Part shown: piece by piece, positions 20,419-32,890 of the stretch
Position numbering within the stretch: position 1 is the stretch's first letter
Layout of the letters: the number at the start of each line of letters is the position of its first letter
Assembly (NCBI GenBank): GCA_030765055.1
Contig: CM060952.1
Span: 171,541,932-171,605,931 of the forward strand
Direction of reading: 5' to 3'
From: Mantis religiosa
Lineage: Eukaryota; Arthropoda; Insecta; Mantodea; Mantidae
Length of the DNA stretch: 64,000 nt
The notes under the pieces: generated by a model
What the model was told of the DNA's origin: nothing
What the model saw: only the letters and a program-made list of their open reading frames with translations
Database searches by the model: none
Translations under genes and position numbers: made by a program

Positions 20419-21332
20419 CGAGGGCTGTTCAATAACGAATTATCACAATTTTTTGACAACGTAGCTTTACTCATCCTCATAATTTTTATGGTTCTTCTCA
20501 AAGTAGTCTCCCCTGAATGTGATGCACTTGTCCCAGAGTTTCTGCCAGTCTTCAAAGACATGCTGGAAACCATTTTTTGAGAGATCTTTCAAAATCGCCT
20601 CCGCAGCCGTCACCACTACTTCTAATGATGGATAATGCCTCTCACGAAGGCGTTTCTTCAAGTTAGAGAATAGAAAAAAGTCACATGTGGCTAAATCCGG
20701 ACTATAGGGAGGGTGAGGGATGCACTTCACGTTGATTTTTGCAAGATATTCAGCAACAACTTTGGCAACATGCGGCCGCAGCATCCAGCAGTACAGCACC
20801 CAGCCTGCTTCACGGAAATGTAGTCTTTTGTGCCTGATATGGACTTGCAGTGTTTTCAGGATATCCCCGTAGTATTGTCCAGTTACTGATGTGTGTGCAG
20901 GTGCAACGTGCTGATAAACCATTCCATGAATATCAAAGAATGAGATAACTATACGTTTCCCAGCAGAAGAAACCACTTTTGCTTTTCTGGGAGTTGGTGA
21001 TGAAGGAGATTTCCATACTGAGCATTGCTGTTTGCTCTCAGGATCAAAATGATGTAGCCAGGTTTCACCAGCAGTGATTACGTTTCAAAGAAATTCCTCA
21101 TCTTCCTCTAACATCAACGATAACTGAATGTTACCTCCATTGCAGCGGTAGGCGATACTGAACATGTCTGAACTTGCCTGGTTTTCACAGGCGGGAATCA
21201 GGAGTACCAACAATGAAACTACTACGGCGTGTTTGTTTTATATTAAGCTAACAGAATATAATAAGATTGAATTTTAGTGCGAAAAATTATGAACGTAAAA
21301 AATTATGATCATTCTTTATTGAACAGCTCTCG
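20419..21332 (-). mobile_element. Mariner family 2 (914 bp, shared deletion type)
   Basis: The left end CGAGGGCTGTTCAATAACG and the right end, reversed, CGAGAGCTGTTCAATAAAG are flanked by TA (20417-20418 and 21333-21334). The internal layout and deletion junction equal those of the copies at 7242 and 57166. Confidence 0.88.
20467..21140 (-). pseudogene. Mariner transposase lacking the DNA-binding half, catalytic residues mutated
   Basis: The start is at ATG 21138-21140. After five codons the text jumps to QLSLMLEEDEEFL, a stop, then ITAGETWLHHFDPES. The first catalytic aspartate is therefore glycine here (TAGETW for TADETW). A long frame, 20467-20976, follows: VISFFDIHGMVYQHV, then the second-aspartate block damaged to VLYCWMLRPH (normally MLHHDNARPH), then YSPDLATCDFFLF and an intact C-terminus ...NYEDE. 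Two of three catalytic residues are gone, so it is inactive. Confidence 0.82.
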
Positions 21333-21334
21333 TA

Positions 21335-21732
21335 TATTAAAGAAAAACTAAATAATTTAAATTATTATAAAGAAGAGGAAAAAAGAAAAGAGATAAAAGC
21401 AAATAATGGTATATATAGGTACTACACAAGGGTCCCTGTAATCGCAGCAGAGCGCCGCACGGAGTCCACATCTTGCCTTCTGCTTCTACCGCAAAAACAT
21501 ATTGAAGAAGGATGAGGAGAGGGACCCGAAGGGCGACCAGATCCGGGTGGCGACATGCACTAGCATGGATGAGGTCCATAACTTTTGGAGTTCGAATGCA
21601 TTCAAAGCCACGCAAGCCTACCCCTCACCTCCCCTGGCATTACTAGTTTATTGTGCCACTCCATTACCTCATTACAAATAATGGTAATCCAGTTTCATTT
21701 GTCTAAGTACAAATGCAAATTAGTTTATAACT
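21335..21732. other. Spacer, nothing recognised
   Basis: A GC-richer patch at 21425-21640 has no assignable motif on either strand. Confidence 0.35.
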
Positions 21733-21990
21733 AAATGTGCACTAGACTGCAAGTCAGGAGATCGCGGGCTCGATTTCTGATGGTGCCATTGGAATTTATT
21801 CCCTGGTATAATGCTATGGCCCTGGGGTTCGTTCAGCCTCTAAGAGAAATGAGTACCTGGGTAATTCCTGGGGGTGAAGGTGGCTGCCTAATGGGGCTGA
21901 CAAACTCACAAGCCTTGTATGCCGATTTCTACATAGATGGGTGCCGTAACCACCTGTCGCCCTAACATAAGCCGCAAAGGATACCTTTAC
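21733..21990 (+). repeat. SINE-G, tRNA-derived scrap
   Basis: The text reads GACTGCAAGTCAGGAGATC then GCGGGCTCGATTTC, the anticodon-arm-to-B-box half of a tRNA-like head, followed by a non-tRNA body ending near ATACCTTTACCTT. The A box half is missing. It is a single copy in this window, so the right boundary is a guess. Confidence 0.5.
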
Positions 21991-24080
21991 CTTAAATTAA
22001 ATTTATTAGCAAAACTTTCAAATAAAGTGCAGTATCAAAATATTCACATCTTTCGCATAAACTGCACTTAACTGTTGCGTATAAAAGGGTTATGTTCAGA
22101 AATTCGTATATTCTCTTTCAATCAAAGCAAAAGGCAGTTCTGCTAAGACCATCAAATGTGTAAGTATGGCTGACCCACAGAACATAAGAGTAATACTCTT
22201 GAAGGACAAGTAGTTGTAATTTACGCATAAAAGTTCTGATTCTTAATCAGGAAATTTTACGTTTATGTAAAAGAAATCAAGATTAATGCATCCAACATAG
22301 ATAGTACGTTTTTTGTATATTCTTAGAAATTAAGATGCAAAGCAGAGCCCAATTTATTCTAACGCTACAAAAAGCTGTGGGATAAGTAGATGCAGAAACC
22401 ACTTTGAGCAAATCCGCAAAATCAATTAAACGCTTGTTGGAGCAAGTTTGGACAGACTCCCTGGAGCTGCTTGTCTGCCCCTCCTACAGTTTGGAGGTGG
22501 TTCGTGGCGGAACAAGCCAATCAGATTTTAGAAAGCTCAGGGCCAACCCTTGCGCACTGCCGCTTTTTAATCACAATGAACATAAAATAACCGTTGACAT
22601 AATGAAGGACATCTTACATGTACGAAATTTCACATTTTGGGTCAGGGTTCACTGAATCGTAAAATCTACAAAAGACGTGACTTTGCTATTAAGTCTAGCC
22701 GTCATTGTTCTCGTTCTTGTTCTTTTATATAACACACATTTTGATGTCTTAAACCTCTATTTTACTTCCTACATCGTTGCAGATTAAAAATATCAGCTGT
22801 CTTAACACTTGTCATGAGAAACAAGACACATTTACAAAGTAATCCAGTACCTTGATGAATGTTCTAATTCTTCTAGTGAGTCATTCATGTACAATTTTAA
22901 TATTTTCTTATTTACCCTCACAGAAGATTTTCCAAGATTCTTAAATTTGCTTTAAAAATGTATATACGTCTGCATTTTCCTACGGTTATTTAAGCAAAGA
23001 TAAAATTAATACTTTGCATTCAGAGACTCCCTTGGATTATTTGTAAAACCCTCCAAACGGTGATTAAATAAAATAAGATGATCCTTCAATGAATGAGACA
23101 TGTATGTTAGAAATTCATTTAATTTATTCTTCATATTGTTGCCCAAAATCTAATCTTTCGCTTTATATCGAACAATATCTCTGCTGCAATTTAAAAGTGG
23201 TGATGTCACAACAACTTTTACTTTCTTTTTTGCACCAATTCTTTAAAAAACAAGTTCTTTTTATCACTGTAGATGTTGGTGGAATCGCTTTCAGTACACA
23301 TTCAAAGCAGGTTTACAAGATCATAAACAGTCTGATGTGGGATAATAAAAGAAAACAGTTGGAACAATATTAATTAAAACACTCAAGCATTCAAACTAAC
23401 AACAGCGAATATCTCCGAAATGGCAAAAGCTAAGTTTCAAAGCGTATTTGACACAGAGTGTAAAACACAACGAGCCTTAAATGTTTCCCATTTAAGCTTC
23501 TACTTATCTCTTATGGTTTAGCAATTATAATAGGTGACCCATTAGTGACGACTGGAAAACAAATATAGATAAACCTCAAACCGTAGCCAACACGAAAGGT
23601 TTTCTTTGTTGAAGAGGTGGACGCCTGATATAAAATTATATAAAATAGAATAAAAATGGTGAAGACTTGGAGGCCTATTTGCTAAAAGATGAAGCTATAT
23701 GTTTTATTCATTGTATTAATATTTCAGATACAAGAAGTTTTAAGCAAGAGCATTAAATATTCTTAGAAACACAAAATTGAACAGTGAAAGCATTTCCCTT
23801 TTGAGGATTCCGTTTGGAATTTTCGTATATTCAACTATACTGGTAGGTAAATTATGTTCCTATTCTGATATGATGTTGCTTATTCGTTCAACTTTTCTGT
23901 TTGACAGTTATAGATGGATACAGATACACATACGCGGACTAATTTTAAAACAACTCATTTCTTATTCAGAGGATATGAGAACGTGTCTCAAAAGAAACTT
24001 TGGCATCAAAATTTTGGGTGGACTGCAATATTTCCTCTACTTGCCATAGATAAACGACCGACAAAATAAGAATAAAAATT
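21991..24080. other. About 2.1 kb AT-rich, nothing recognised
   Basis: Frames of 60-95 codons occur (for example 22404-22655 and 23089-23373) but none carries a recognisable motif. Confidence 0.35.
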
Positions 24081-24082
24081 TA

Positions 24083-24330
24083 TGTAGCTCAGTCGGGTCC
24101 CGGGTTCGATTCCCGGCGGTTGAGGTGAGGATTTTTCTCCCACCAAGATAATTCCTCATCTTCCCCAGAGTCTGGAAGTATGATTGAGAGTGCGAATGTG
24201 TGCGTGATCTAATGATTAAAACCCACCGAATACGACTAAAAATTTTCGAAATGTTTCAAAGGTGAACGGACGTCTAAATGAAAATTGGAGTTAAACACGG
24301 TGTGTAAATGGGGCAAATACTAATAAAAAA
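24083..24330 (+). repeat. SINE-E, tRNA-derived scrap
   Basis: GTAGCTCAGTCGG (A box) is followed almost at once by GGGTTCGATTCCC (B box), so the anticodon arm has been deleted. The body (CACCAAGATAATTCCTC, ...GAGTGCGAATGTGTG) then ends in an AT-rich tail with AATAAAAAAATAA. It is a single copy here. Confidence 0.6.
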
Positions 24331-24480
24331 ATAATAAAAAAATATATCGTACCTATTAAGTAGCACATATACTAAGCGTTTATATTCTAAGAAGCTATTT
24401 ATTTGAATTCTTCTTAATCGATGATAGAACTGCTAAGTTTGAACACATTTTGTGAAGTGATCTCACTATACACGACTCGG

Positions 24481-24650
24481 TTGGAGAATTTAATGTCATG
24501 TTGGCACGTTGGCCATAGTAGCTCAATGACTTAGAGCGGCTGTCCAGAGACCAGAAGATGCGTGGCTCAGATCCCGGCTATGGCATTGAATTTTTCAGTC
24601 TAGCTCTACCCTTTCATAGTGCGTCCTACACACGTCTAGTGTGAAAAAAA
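24481..24650 (+). repeat. SINE-F copy 1, tRNA-derived
   Basis: AGTAGCTCAATGACTTAGAG (A box), a variable arm, GCTCAGATCCC (B box) and GGCTATGGCATTGAA then TTTTTCAGTCTAGCTC. The copy at 61310-61408 shares head and 3' text in reverse. The 18 bases upstream (24481-24498) also occur at 53055-53072 ahead of SINE-F copy 3. Confidence 0.6.
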
Positions 24651-27600
24651 ATCAATTTCACTATATATTTGATTGCATTTATCTACAGAAATAAAGAATC
24701 ATGGTTGTTTTAACTGCTGATAAAAATGACATATGTTACAGTGTTTGATTCTAAGGAAAGAACAATATTGTTGAAATGAGTCTTGAAGAGCATTACACTG
24801 GCCACAAATTTGAACTTTCGCAGTTCAAATTACAATAAAGCAAGAAAGACATTTAGGCTACACTTATTCATTAGATAATTTTATATTACTATTCAAATGA
24901 TTTTCTGATTATTAAAGTTATCAATATTACAATGAGTTTATATTGGTTGTAATTTCATAGGATGTATAACTAAACCATAGATTGAACGCACAGGCGCTAG
25001 AATATTTTGAAATTCGTATTTCGTTTCCATTAACTGGTTTAAAATGTCATCACGCATTACGAACCTAAACTAAATTAGTCGCCACGATTTATTAGATCTA
25101 GATAAGTAACTAAGAATTATACGTATCCACTTTTGAGTACTATGTAACTGCTTAAAATTTACAATATATTTGTTATAATACTCGGGCAATGAAGCTTAAT
25201 TCGCTTTAATCCCATGAAATTATTGCTTTCATTATACCCACAATCAGAAGCTTCAGATCTCGATAAGCTACGTAAGTAATAATTATTCGTTAAGGGACAT
25301 AATTATAAAGCGATACTTATTATTTTCATTTACTGTCCGCTTCGAAATTTTAATTAAATGTTTTAGTTAAGTAAAACATTTGAATTGCACTTAGGATATT
25401 GAATTATTAATATTTCTTACTAAGCAACAAGCAAATTAAGATATCATACTTAGCGATTGTTTTAATTGTAACCTTCAAAAGTAAATAAAACTGAGTAATC
25501 TCTTAAATTTATTAGAACTCCGGTAAATGAAACCGAATCTGGTATGCAGTTTTTTATTTTAAAAGGTAAAGCAACGGGTTATTATTAACTTGGATTGATT
25601 TTGCACACATTTAAAACAGAGCGATGTTAAATTTTAGTAAAACACATATTGTAGAAATGTACTTTTACTATTTACATGATTTTTGTCTGTAACGAAACTT
25701 GTTTTTCACTTCAAGTTCATACTGAGTGTTTATTTTGAGAAGCCATAAAGACATTAGCAGTGTTTCCTGCAGTAGTACGTGTAATTCTATCGTTCCTCAG
25801 CAATGGTTTATAACAAATGTTTGTTATATTGCTGAAACTTGCCTTTATTTAATGGACCTCTTTGTTTTTGAGAAATACCAATGTTGCCATTAAAAGTGTG
25901 GCAGCAATAAACCGTCTAGAACGTTGTCTCTTGGAATGGGAACATGGATATTTCTCTTGAGGGCGTCTAACGTTTTTAATTAGTTTGGCAGCGGCAGCAT
26001 CCTACACACTTTTGAATATATTTATTTGTATTTCAACCTCGGGGTGCTGTATAATTACATAAGAGTATCATTAGAATATGTTAAAAGTATCTGAAATACC
26101 ACAGGTAAAACTTTACAACAAAACAAATGAAAGAGTAAAGTGGCTAACGGAAAATTTCAACGTATTCTTCGATATTACATTAGCATACATTTCATTTCCT
26201 GACACGCTGACAAACATCAGTTGACAGTCGATTTAAAAGACAAAACAATCTGTGGGCAGCAAAGTAACAGCCTTCTATTTTTAACTTGCATGAGTAAGAT
26301 ACTTAATGTAAATCTATTAAAACGAAGTCTTAAAAGATATCACTAGAAAGAGAGTGTTTCAACCTACACTTCTGGAAGCATTGTGAAAATATGTATATCG
26401 TAAGCATTGTCTTTCACAAGTAATAATTTAAAATTAAACAAAGTAAAACTTAAAAACTTTAGCAACGATATAAATTTAACAATTTCCTCGTCTTCTAAGT
26501 TAACTTTCACTTACACGAACGCTACAACAAATACTCAAAATGAAAGAATTTGATTAGACTAAAATCTTCAATTATGGTGTAGTCAATTTACCAAGCAATT
26601 ATTTTAACTCTTGGGGTAATATTAGTGTATATAGTGTAAATAACCCTTCTAGAAACAAATAAGTGAACATTAAAGGTTGGTATACTAATTCAAGCGATTT
26701 TTTAATTAACTTTTCAAATTGCGTTCAATTGGACATATAAGAAAACCGAGGCACTTATTGCAAAGCCATCCTGATATTTAAATTTCTATCCAAATCTAAA
26801 GCTTTCGTCTCAGATGAATTTTACGCATTCATTTCTATTACTAATTTTATGATTAGCAATTGAGACATGCGTTTGATAGACTTAAATAACAACCAAAGAA
26901 TCAATGTGCTGGAGAATTAATTAGAGCGATTTATTCATACTTCTTTCTTCATTGAATGTATAAGCAAGTTTTGCCAGCTTGGTATTCATTAACCGGTAAA
27001 ATGCTGATAATAAAGAGACAATGTTTCTTTCTACATGAGGGTTTCTGAATTAATTTAAACTACCTCCTATTTATAACAATTTAATAATGTTTCATGTATG
27101 AAATGAGCTCTCCAAATTTCATTACTACCATTACACTTTTAGACAAAGCACCTGGAGTTCTTAAACTTCGGTTCATGAAAATTCTTTCGAAGTACCGAGA
27201 ATCACCTCTTTAAGATTCTTCTGTGAGTTATCTAAGTCTGAATCCTGCTTGTTGCTTTAACCTTTCAGTACATAGAGGTCACCCTTTTTTCTGTGAAATT
27301 TATTGATGGCATTAAAGTACGTGTATTCGAAAGTGGAATACTAGTCATTCTGTTTCACCTGGACTCGAAACCGGAATGCTCAGTTTGTGTTCGCTCTCGC
27401 TATACACTACAGTTTTTTTTTTTCTTTTTGTATTTATAAGTAATTATTTACTAAAAGCGGTTACACAGTTTAAAATACGAAAGAAAGTGTTCTGCGTTTT
27501 AAAAATGTCACTATTATTTACTCATTAAGCATTCCCATTTCAATCCTAGGAATACAATGAAGGTATTTGGATATATAATAACAATATTTTATATGATTTA

Positions 27601-30361
27601 ATAAGCAACCTTATGCCTTAATGATCACATATTTATCGGAGGAAAAAGTTGAACATCTTACAAACTGTAACATTTGAGTGTTAAGTTCTGTAGAGCACTC
27701 AGACTCACTTTTGCAGTTGGGCTGCAAAATATTCGATTCACAAAAGTAAAACTGCCATGTTCCTTTAGTGTTTCATCCAAAATGTGTGATTTTTTGTTAC
27801 TTACTCAGTTATCTATGGAAGGTCAAACTCATTTCACTGGCACAAATTACACACTTTTCACCACAACACAAAAATTTACCACCAGGAATTAATTTTGCAT
27901 AATATCTTTATTTTAATGTACCTAAACAAACAAATTCACAAACACAGTCCTTTACTCAGTTTTATCATACACATCATTGAAAAGCACAAATTTGAATCTT
28001 TGCTAAATGGAAGTTTCAGGAAAAAATATTTGGTAGAAAGAATTACACATTACTACAACGGTCAAGCAATTTATAAAGGTAATGCATCTGTGAAATATGA
28101 CAAATTATAGATGATAAATCCAATTTGCTTGTGTCAAAATCGAAAAATGTGCTGCAGAGCCCTCCAAACAGTCTTCATGTGATTATTTAAATGCGCTTTA
28201 ATGGCTCCCAGTATCCTTCATTTTCGTTTTATTTTTCTCCCGTTTGAAACAATCCAGAGTACTCAGCATGACTTCTCTACAATGCAATTAACTCTGGTAA
28301 TTTAATTCTTTTTATATTAAATGTCATGATATTTGATACCTTATACCAAAGGATTATAATTTCAAGTTTTGTTTTAATAATGACGTAAAGGAAATCATTA
28401 ATTTTCTTTTCCTAGCCCTTATTTTGGAAGTTTAAAGATGTTTTAATTTTATTTGTACTCTTTAGGCTTAACCTTTTAGTATTATTTTAAAGAAACAACG
28501 AGAAATTAATCGTAAAATAGCACATAGGACACTGGTCGAGCCAATGTCCTATAGGCTTGTTTTTAAGGCTGCATTATAGAAGGTATTATATAAGAGTTTA
28601 ACGTGGTTACAGTTATCTTCAAAAATACTTAAAAATATAAATATTGATGCTTATATTATGTTAAATAATTGTAAAATTGTTGATAAATGCTCCAAAAACT
28701 TAAGGTTTTTGTTTTAGATTGCGTTTTTGCTCTTTTTCAGATGCACTACCTTAAACAAGAACTGCAGTTTTACTTTTCCTGCCAAGAATTACTGTTTAGA
28801 AGTCTCGGAAATAAAGTTTTTGTAAACATTAAGTGTACATTTTTGTCAAAATTACTGCAAATATACTTTTATCATTGATTTGTAGAAAAATATTTCTGTA
28901 GTACTTTCTATGAAAGTGAAACCCACATACGAACACTTGAGGTATCAGATCTCGAACGTAATTTTTTTTCTTCTCTAGCACGAAATATAAACCGGACTAA
29001 ATGGGTAGGAAGAGATGTTTTACTTATATAACGATATGCCGCAGCGCCGCTTTCACGCCCATGGTCCACGCCTCCCATCAAGAGATGCTTCTTGCCTAAT
29101 ATTTACGTTTGGAAACATTAATTACTTTTCCCGAGCCATAAAGTGCTCTTATTTCGGCCAACTATTCTTACGAATGTTGGTCAGCGACGTAAGTAAGAAA
29201 TGAAAAAAACCGGTTCAGTTTTATTCCGAGTTCCATTTTCAAGGGGCGGGGTGGGAGACTTACCACAGGGGACAAGTTCCTTAAAGGTCAACTTGGCCAC
29301 CTCCGTTTTCGTACTCTCCGGGTCACGCTTGCATGATTACGCGCCCCTTAGGCCTCAGTTTGTTATGTGGGGCAATGTGGTCCACTCTTGACCACAGGCG
29401 CAAGGTTCCCTACCGTGGCGGTATTAAATTGCATTGTTTGCAAATGAGCCAAGAAGATTATGTGGGCTTGCCTTTTTGTTTTGTTAATGTTTCTAGTGGC
29501 TGTTTCACAGCTCTAAAGCTATACACTCCTTCCTTTTGTTCTAATGAAATGCATTGAAAATTTTGACTCTCAGAAATTGTGAAATTACAGTCGTTGAGAC
29601 GTAATCCGCTCATGGGTTCTTTTAGGAATGGTTGGAATGTTAAAAACAGGCTTTAGTCCTTAGTTTTGCAATCGCTTATTTGGAAAGTTATAGGCCTGCG
29701 AACTTAGGATAGTTTCCTGCTACACCTGTAACAGATAAATCATATGTCCCTAGATATTTTTAACTTATGCAATATGTCAAATGACCAGTGTATCTTAGGT
29801 CATTTGAATTTAATTTTATAAATGAGGAATAATACAAAGAAGAGGATATACAGCGATGAGGTAGAACCAACATTATCTTATTGATCAGGTTGGTAACTAT
29901 CACGAAAACACAAAATATATTTGGGACAGTGCAGATGGATTCCTGGGGATAGGATATAGAATCGAAGTCAACCCAAAAGAATTTACAAACGTTAAGTGAA
30001 TAAAATCTAGACTGTTGTTATAGTAAATATTTATTTATCTTGGTAGGAGTTAAGATCATTAGGCTTTCCTTTTCAAGCTACCATAGAATACAATGTATGT
30101 TGGAAACATAAACATATTAAGGTCTAACAAAGATATGATGGGTGATGTGAAAACAACAGAAAAGGATAGATGGCTAAAAGAGCTCTGCATTTTAATCAGA
30201 GTAGAACAAGAATACCTGCAATCAATGGAGAGAAGGGATTAGCATAGCTGTGCTTAATAGGTTAATGGAGAAGATAAATGGAGTGATAGAGACATACCTA
30301 TCGAAAATGTATATGCCGCCTCTTAAAAGTGCATATCACATACATGTAAGGATTAGAGCTA
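24651..30361. other. 5.7 kb AT-rich stretch with no recognisable element
   Basis: This is the longest stretch in the window in which I could place no transposon, SINE head or coding frame. It has a small hairpin at 28524-28552 and a GC-richer patch at 29030-29420 that I cannot assign. Absence of recognition is not absence of function: an intron or regulatory DNA would look like this. Confidence 0.35.
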
Positions 30362-30953
30362 CAGTCAGCAAAGAATGTATTCGTACACAACTAAAACTTT
30401 AAGGAACATTAATATTTTGGAGAGTATTTAAATGATAAAGTTTACTGACTCTAAAGAAGGCATCCTCAAAATAATTTACCTCTTTAATGAAAACAGCAAT
30501 AGTGTGCAAATAAAATGTCACTTCTATAAGAATAAAATTAACTTGCACATTTTTCAGCCACAAAAAAATAATCGTACACTCACAAGAAATACATAATACA
30601 ATAAAAATGCTTATATTCACTACTTCGTTGGGTACACCATACCTCTAACTATAGTCTCTACTCTCCTTGGAAATGAATAAATAAGCTTTTTAACCACCGC
30701 CTTTGTTACTCGGTTCCATTCTTCCAAAAGAGCACTTTTCAGCTTATTTGTTGGAAATTGCCCCTTTTCTTACGCGTTTCACCAGGATACTTGGCACTTG
30801 TACTCGTGTATTAAACACAGAATATTTTGGATCATTATCCTGCATAACCATTCAGTCTTCTTTTGGGCCCATCTCCTCCACACTGGTATGAAAGTCTTGC
30901 TTAAGAATGCCCATGTACTTCCTGTGATTCATTATTCCGTCGATAACATGCAG

Positions 30954-31655
30954 ACTGCCGACATCTGATACGCTTATACATCCCAAGACGAAGACGGATT
31001 TTTTGGCAGCAGCTCCATATTTTTCCCCCTACATACTTTGTGACTGCGATCCGCACCGAATACCTTGAACAGGCTCCCATCTGTCGATACAACTTTTTCC
31101 AAGATGTCCACACCCTTATCACGGTTCTTACGAGCGAATTCTATACGTTTTTTTTTTTCCTGTTCTGTGGGCTAACATAGAACTTCTTACCCTTTGTACC
31201 ATTTTTGTACCCTTTCTTACTGTCAACAGCTTTTACAGAGCTTTGCTGGCACAGTAATTCCTGCCTTCTGCAACTCGGCAACAATCTGGGGATCAGTCAT
31301 TCGTCTGCGGACATCTGGTGCGCTTACATAACCCAAGACGAGGACGGATTTTTTGGCAGCAGCTCCATATTTTTTTCCCTCCATACTTTGCGACTGCGAT
31401 CCGCACCGAATACCTTGAACAGGCTCTCATATGTCTATACAACTTTTTCCAAGAAGTCCACACCCTTATCACGGTTCTTACGAGCGAATTCTATACGTTT
31501 TTTTTTTTCCCCTGTTCTGTGGGCTAACATAGAACTTCTTACCCTTTGTACCCATTTTGTACCCTTTCTTACTGTCAACAGCTTTTACAGAGCTTGCTGG
31601 CACAGTAATTCCTGCCTTCTGCAACTCGGCAACAATCTGGGGAGCAGTCATTCGT
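30954..31655. repeat. Tandem duplication inside the Tc1 transposase (period about 350 bp)
   Basis: Units of roughly 30954-31304 and 31305-31655 align end to end (for example GCAACTCGGCAACAATCTGG at 31271 and 31621). A few per cent substitutions and small indels separate them, so the duplication is old but younger than the element. Confidence 0.9.
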
Positions 31656-31698
31656 GGATCCTTTTTAATGCAGCAAAGAATGCTGCTTTCATCTTTAG

Positions 31699-32890
31699 CC
31701 ATGAGGACTTTGGGTTGGTGATACCAATTTTTAAGAAAGGCGATAGAAAATAATGTGACAACTACAGAGGAATTAGTCTGCTGTGCTCAGTGTATAAACT
31801 ATATGCTAAAATAGTTGCAAGAAGAATAAGTACAATAGCGGAAGCACGGCTTCATGAGGCCCAAAACGGGTTTAGAAAAGGAAGATCATACACGGATAGT
31901 ATATTTATAATTCAACAACTAATTGAAAAACACAAAATATTGACACATTTATGCTTTCTGTTGACTATGTTAGCGATGGAAAATTGTGGAATACCAGCAC
32001 ATTTAATAGGGACTATACAGGGTATGTATAAAACACTACAATAGCAGTAATAAAGAATGGAAGGAAAACAGAAGCAGTGGACATATATCGCCTACCCTTT
32101 AATATCTATATTGATAATATGGTACAAGAATGGCGGCAAAGTATAAAACAAAATGTACTGAATGGAAACATAATTTTAAATACAGTATTATTTGCTGATG
32201 ATCACTTGGTAATATCCCACTCAGAAGATGACATGCAAAGAGCAGTATATAGTTTAAACAACAACAATTTCAGAACACAAAACTAAAGTAATGGCTTTTA
32301 GAGGAGAGAACAACATAAGAGCAAAAATAGTTATAAACAATAAAATAATAGAACAGGTTTAATAGTTTTAACTATCTAGGTACACAGTAGCAGTAGCAAC
32401 AAGGATATGGAGGTGAAGTTAAACAGATTCAATCAAATGTGTGGGACTATAATAAGAACGCTGAACAGGAAAACACGAAAGGAAACACAGATGACATTTT
32501 ATAAGATAATGGCAGTCCCGACGTTAACATGCGGTTCCGAAATATGGACACTGGCAAAGAACCAACGCCAAAAGCTAGAATCGGCAGAGATGAGACTTTT
32601 GAGAAGCGTGGCAGGCTATAAAAGAGTAGACCACGTAAGAAATGAAAAAATAAGAGAAGAGCTTGGGATTCTTAATTTAAACAGTAAAATAATAAATAAC
32701 AAAAATAAATGGAAAAATCATATTTTAAGAATGGACGCGAAACGACTTCGAAGAAGAGTTTTAGATTATATGCCGAAGGGAAAGAGAGATGTGGGACGTC
32801 CAGCTCTACGCTGGAAGGATCAGTAGGCTCTTGAAGAGAACGGAACGGGTCATAGGGCTCAATCCTTGAAGATGATGATGACGACGACGA
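31699..32890 (+). mobile_element. 5'-truncated LINE inserted in the Tc1-like element
   Basis: Flanked by the 6-bp duplication CTTTAG (31693-31698 and 32891-32896). The Tc1 reading frame is interrupted at this point and can be followed again on the other side, which supports the boundary. The right end is a short GATGATGATGACGACGACGA tail, as in LINEs with a simple-sequence 3' end. The 5' end starts within the reverse transcriptase. Confidence 0.8.
31705..32826 (+). pseudogene. LINE reverse transcriptase, C-terminal part (broken)
   Basis: In order: FGLVIPIFKKGDRK, a stop, NYRGISLLCSVYKLYAKIVA and GFRKGRSYTDSIFIIQQLIE (reverse-transcriptase blocks), a deletion around the first catalytic aspartate, IYIDNMVQEW, then VLFADDHLVI with the FADD active site (about 32191). 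After frameshifts near 32285 and 32360 comes a 139-codon frame with MAVPTLTCGSEIWTLAKNQR, AEMRLLRSVAGYKR and GKRDVGRPALRWKDQ, the usual end of this LINE type. It encodes no functional enzyme. I did not assign a clade. Confidence 0.8.

Noticed and set aside
31205..31753. 182-codon open frame on the plus strand
   Set aside because: It is antisense to the duplicated Tc1 transposase and crosses into the LINE. It has no motif of its own.
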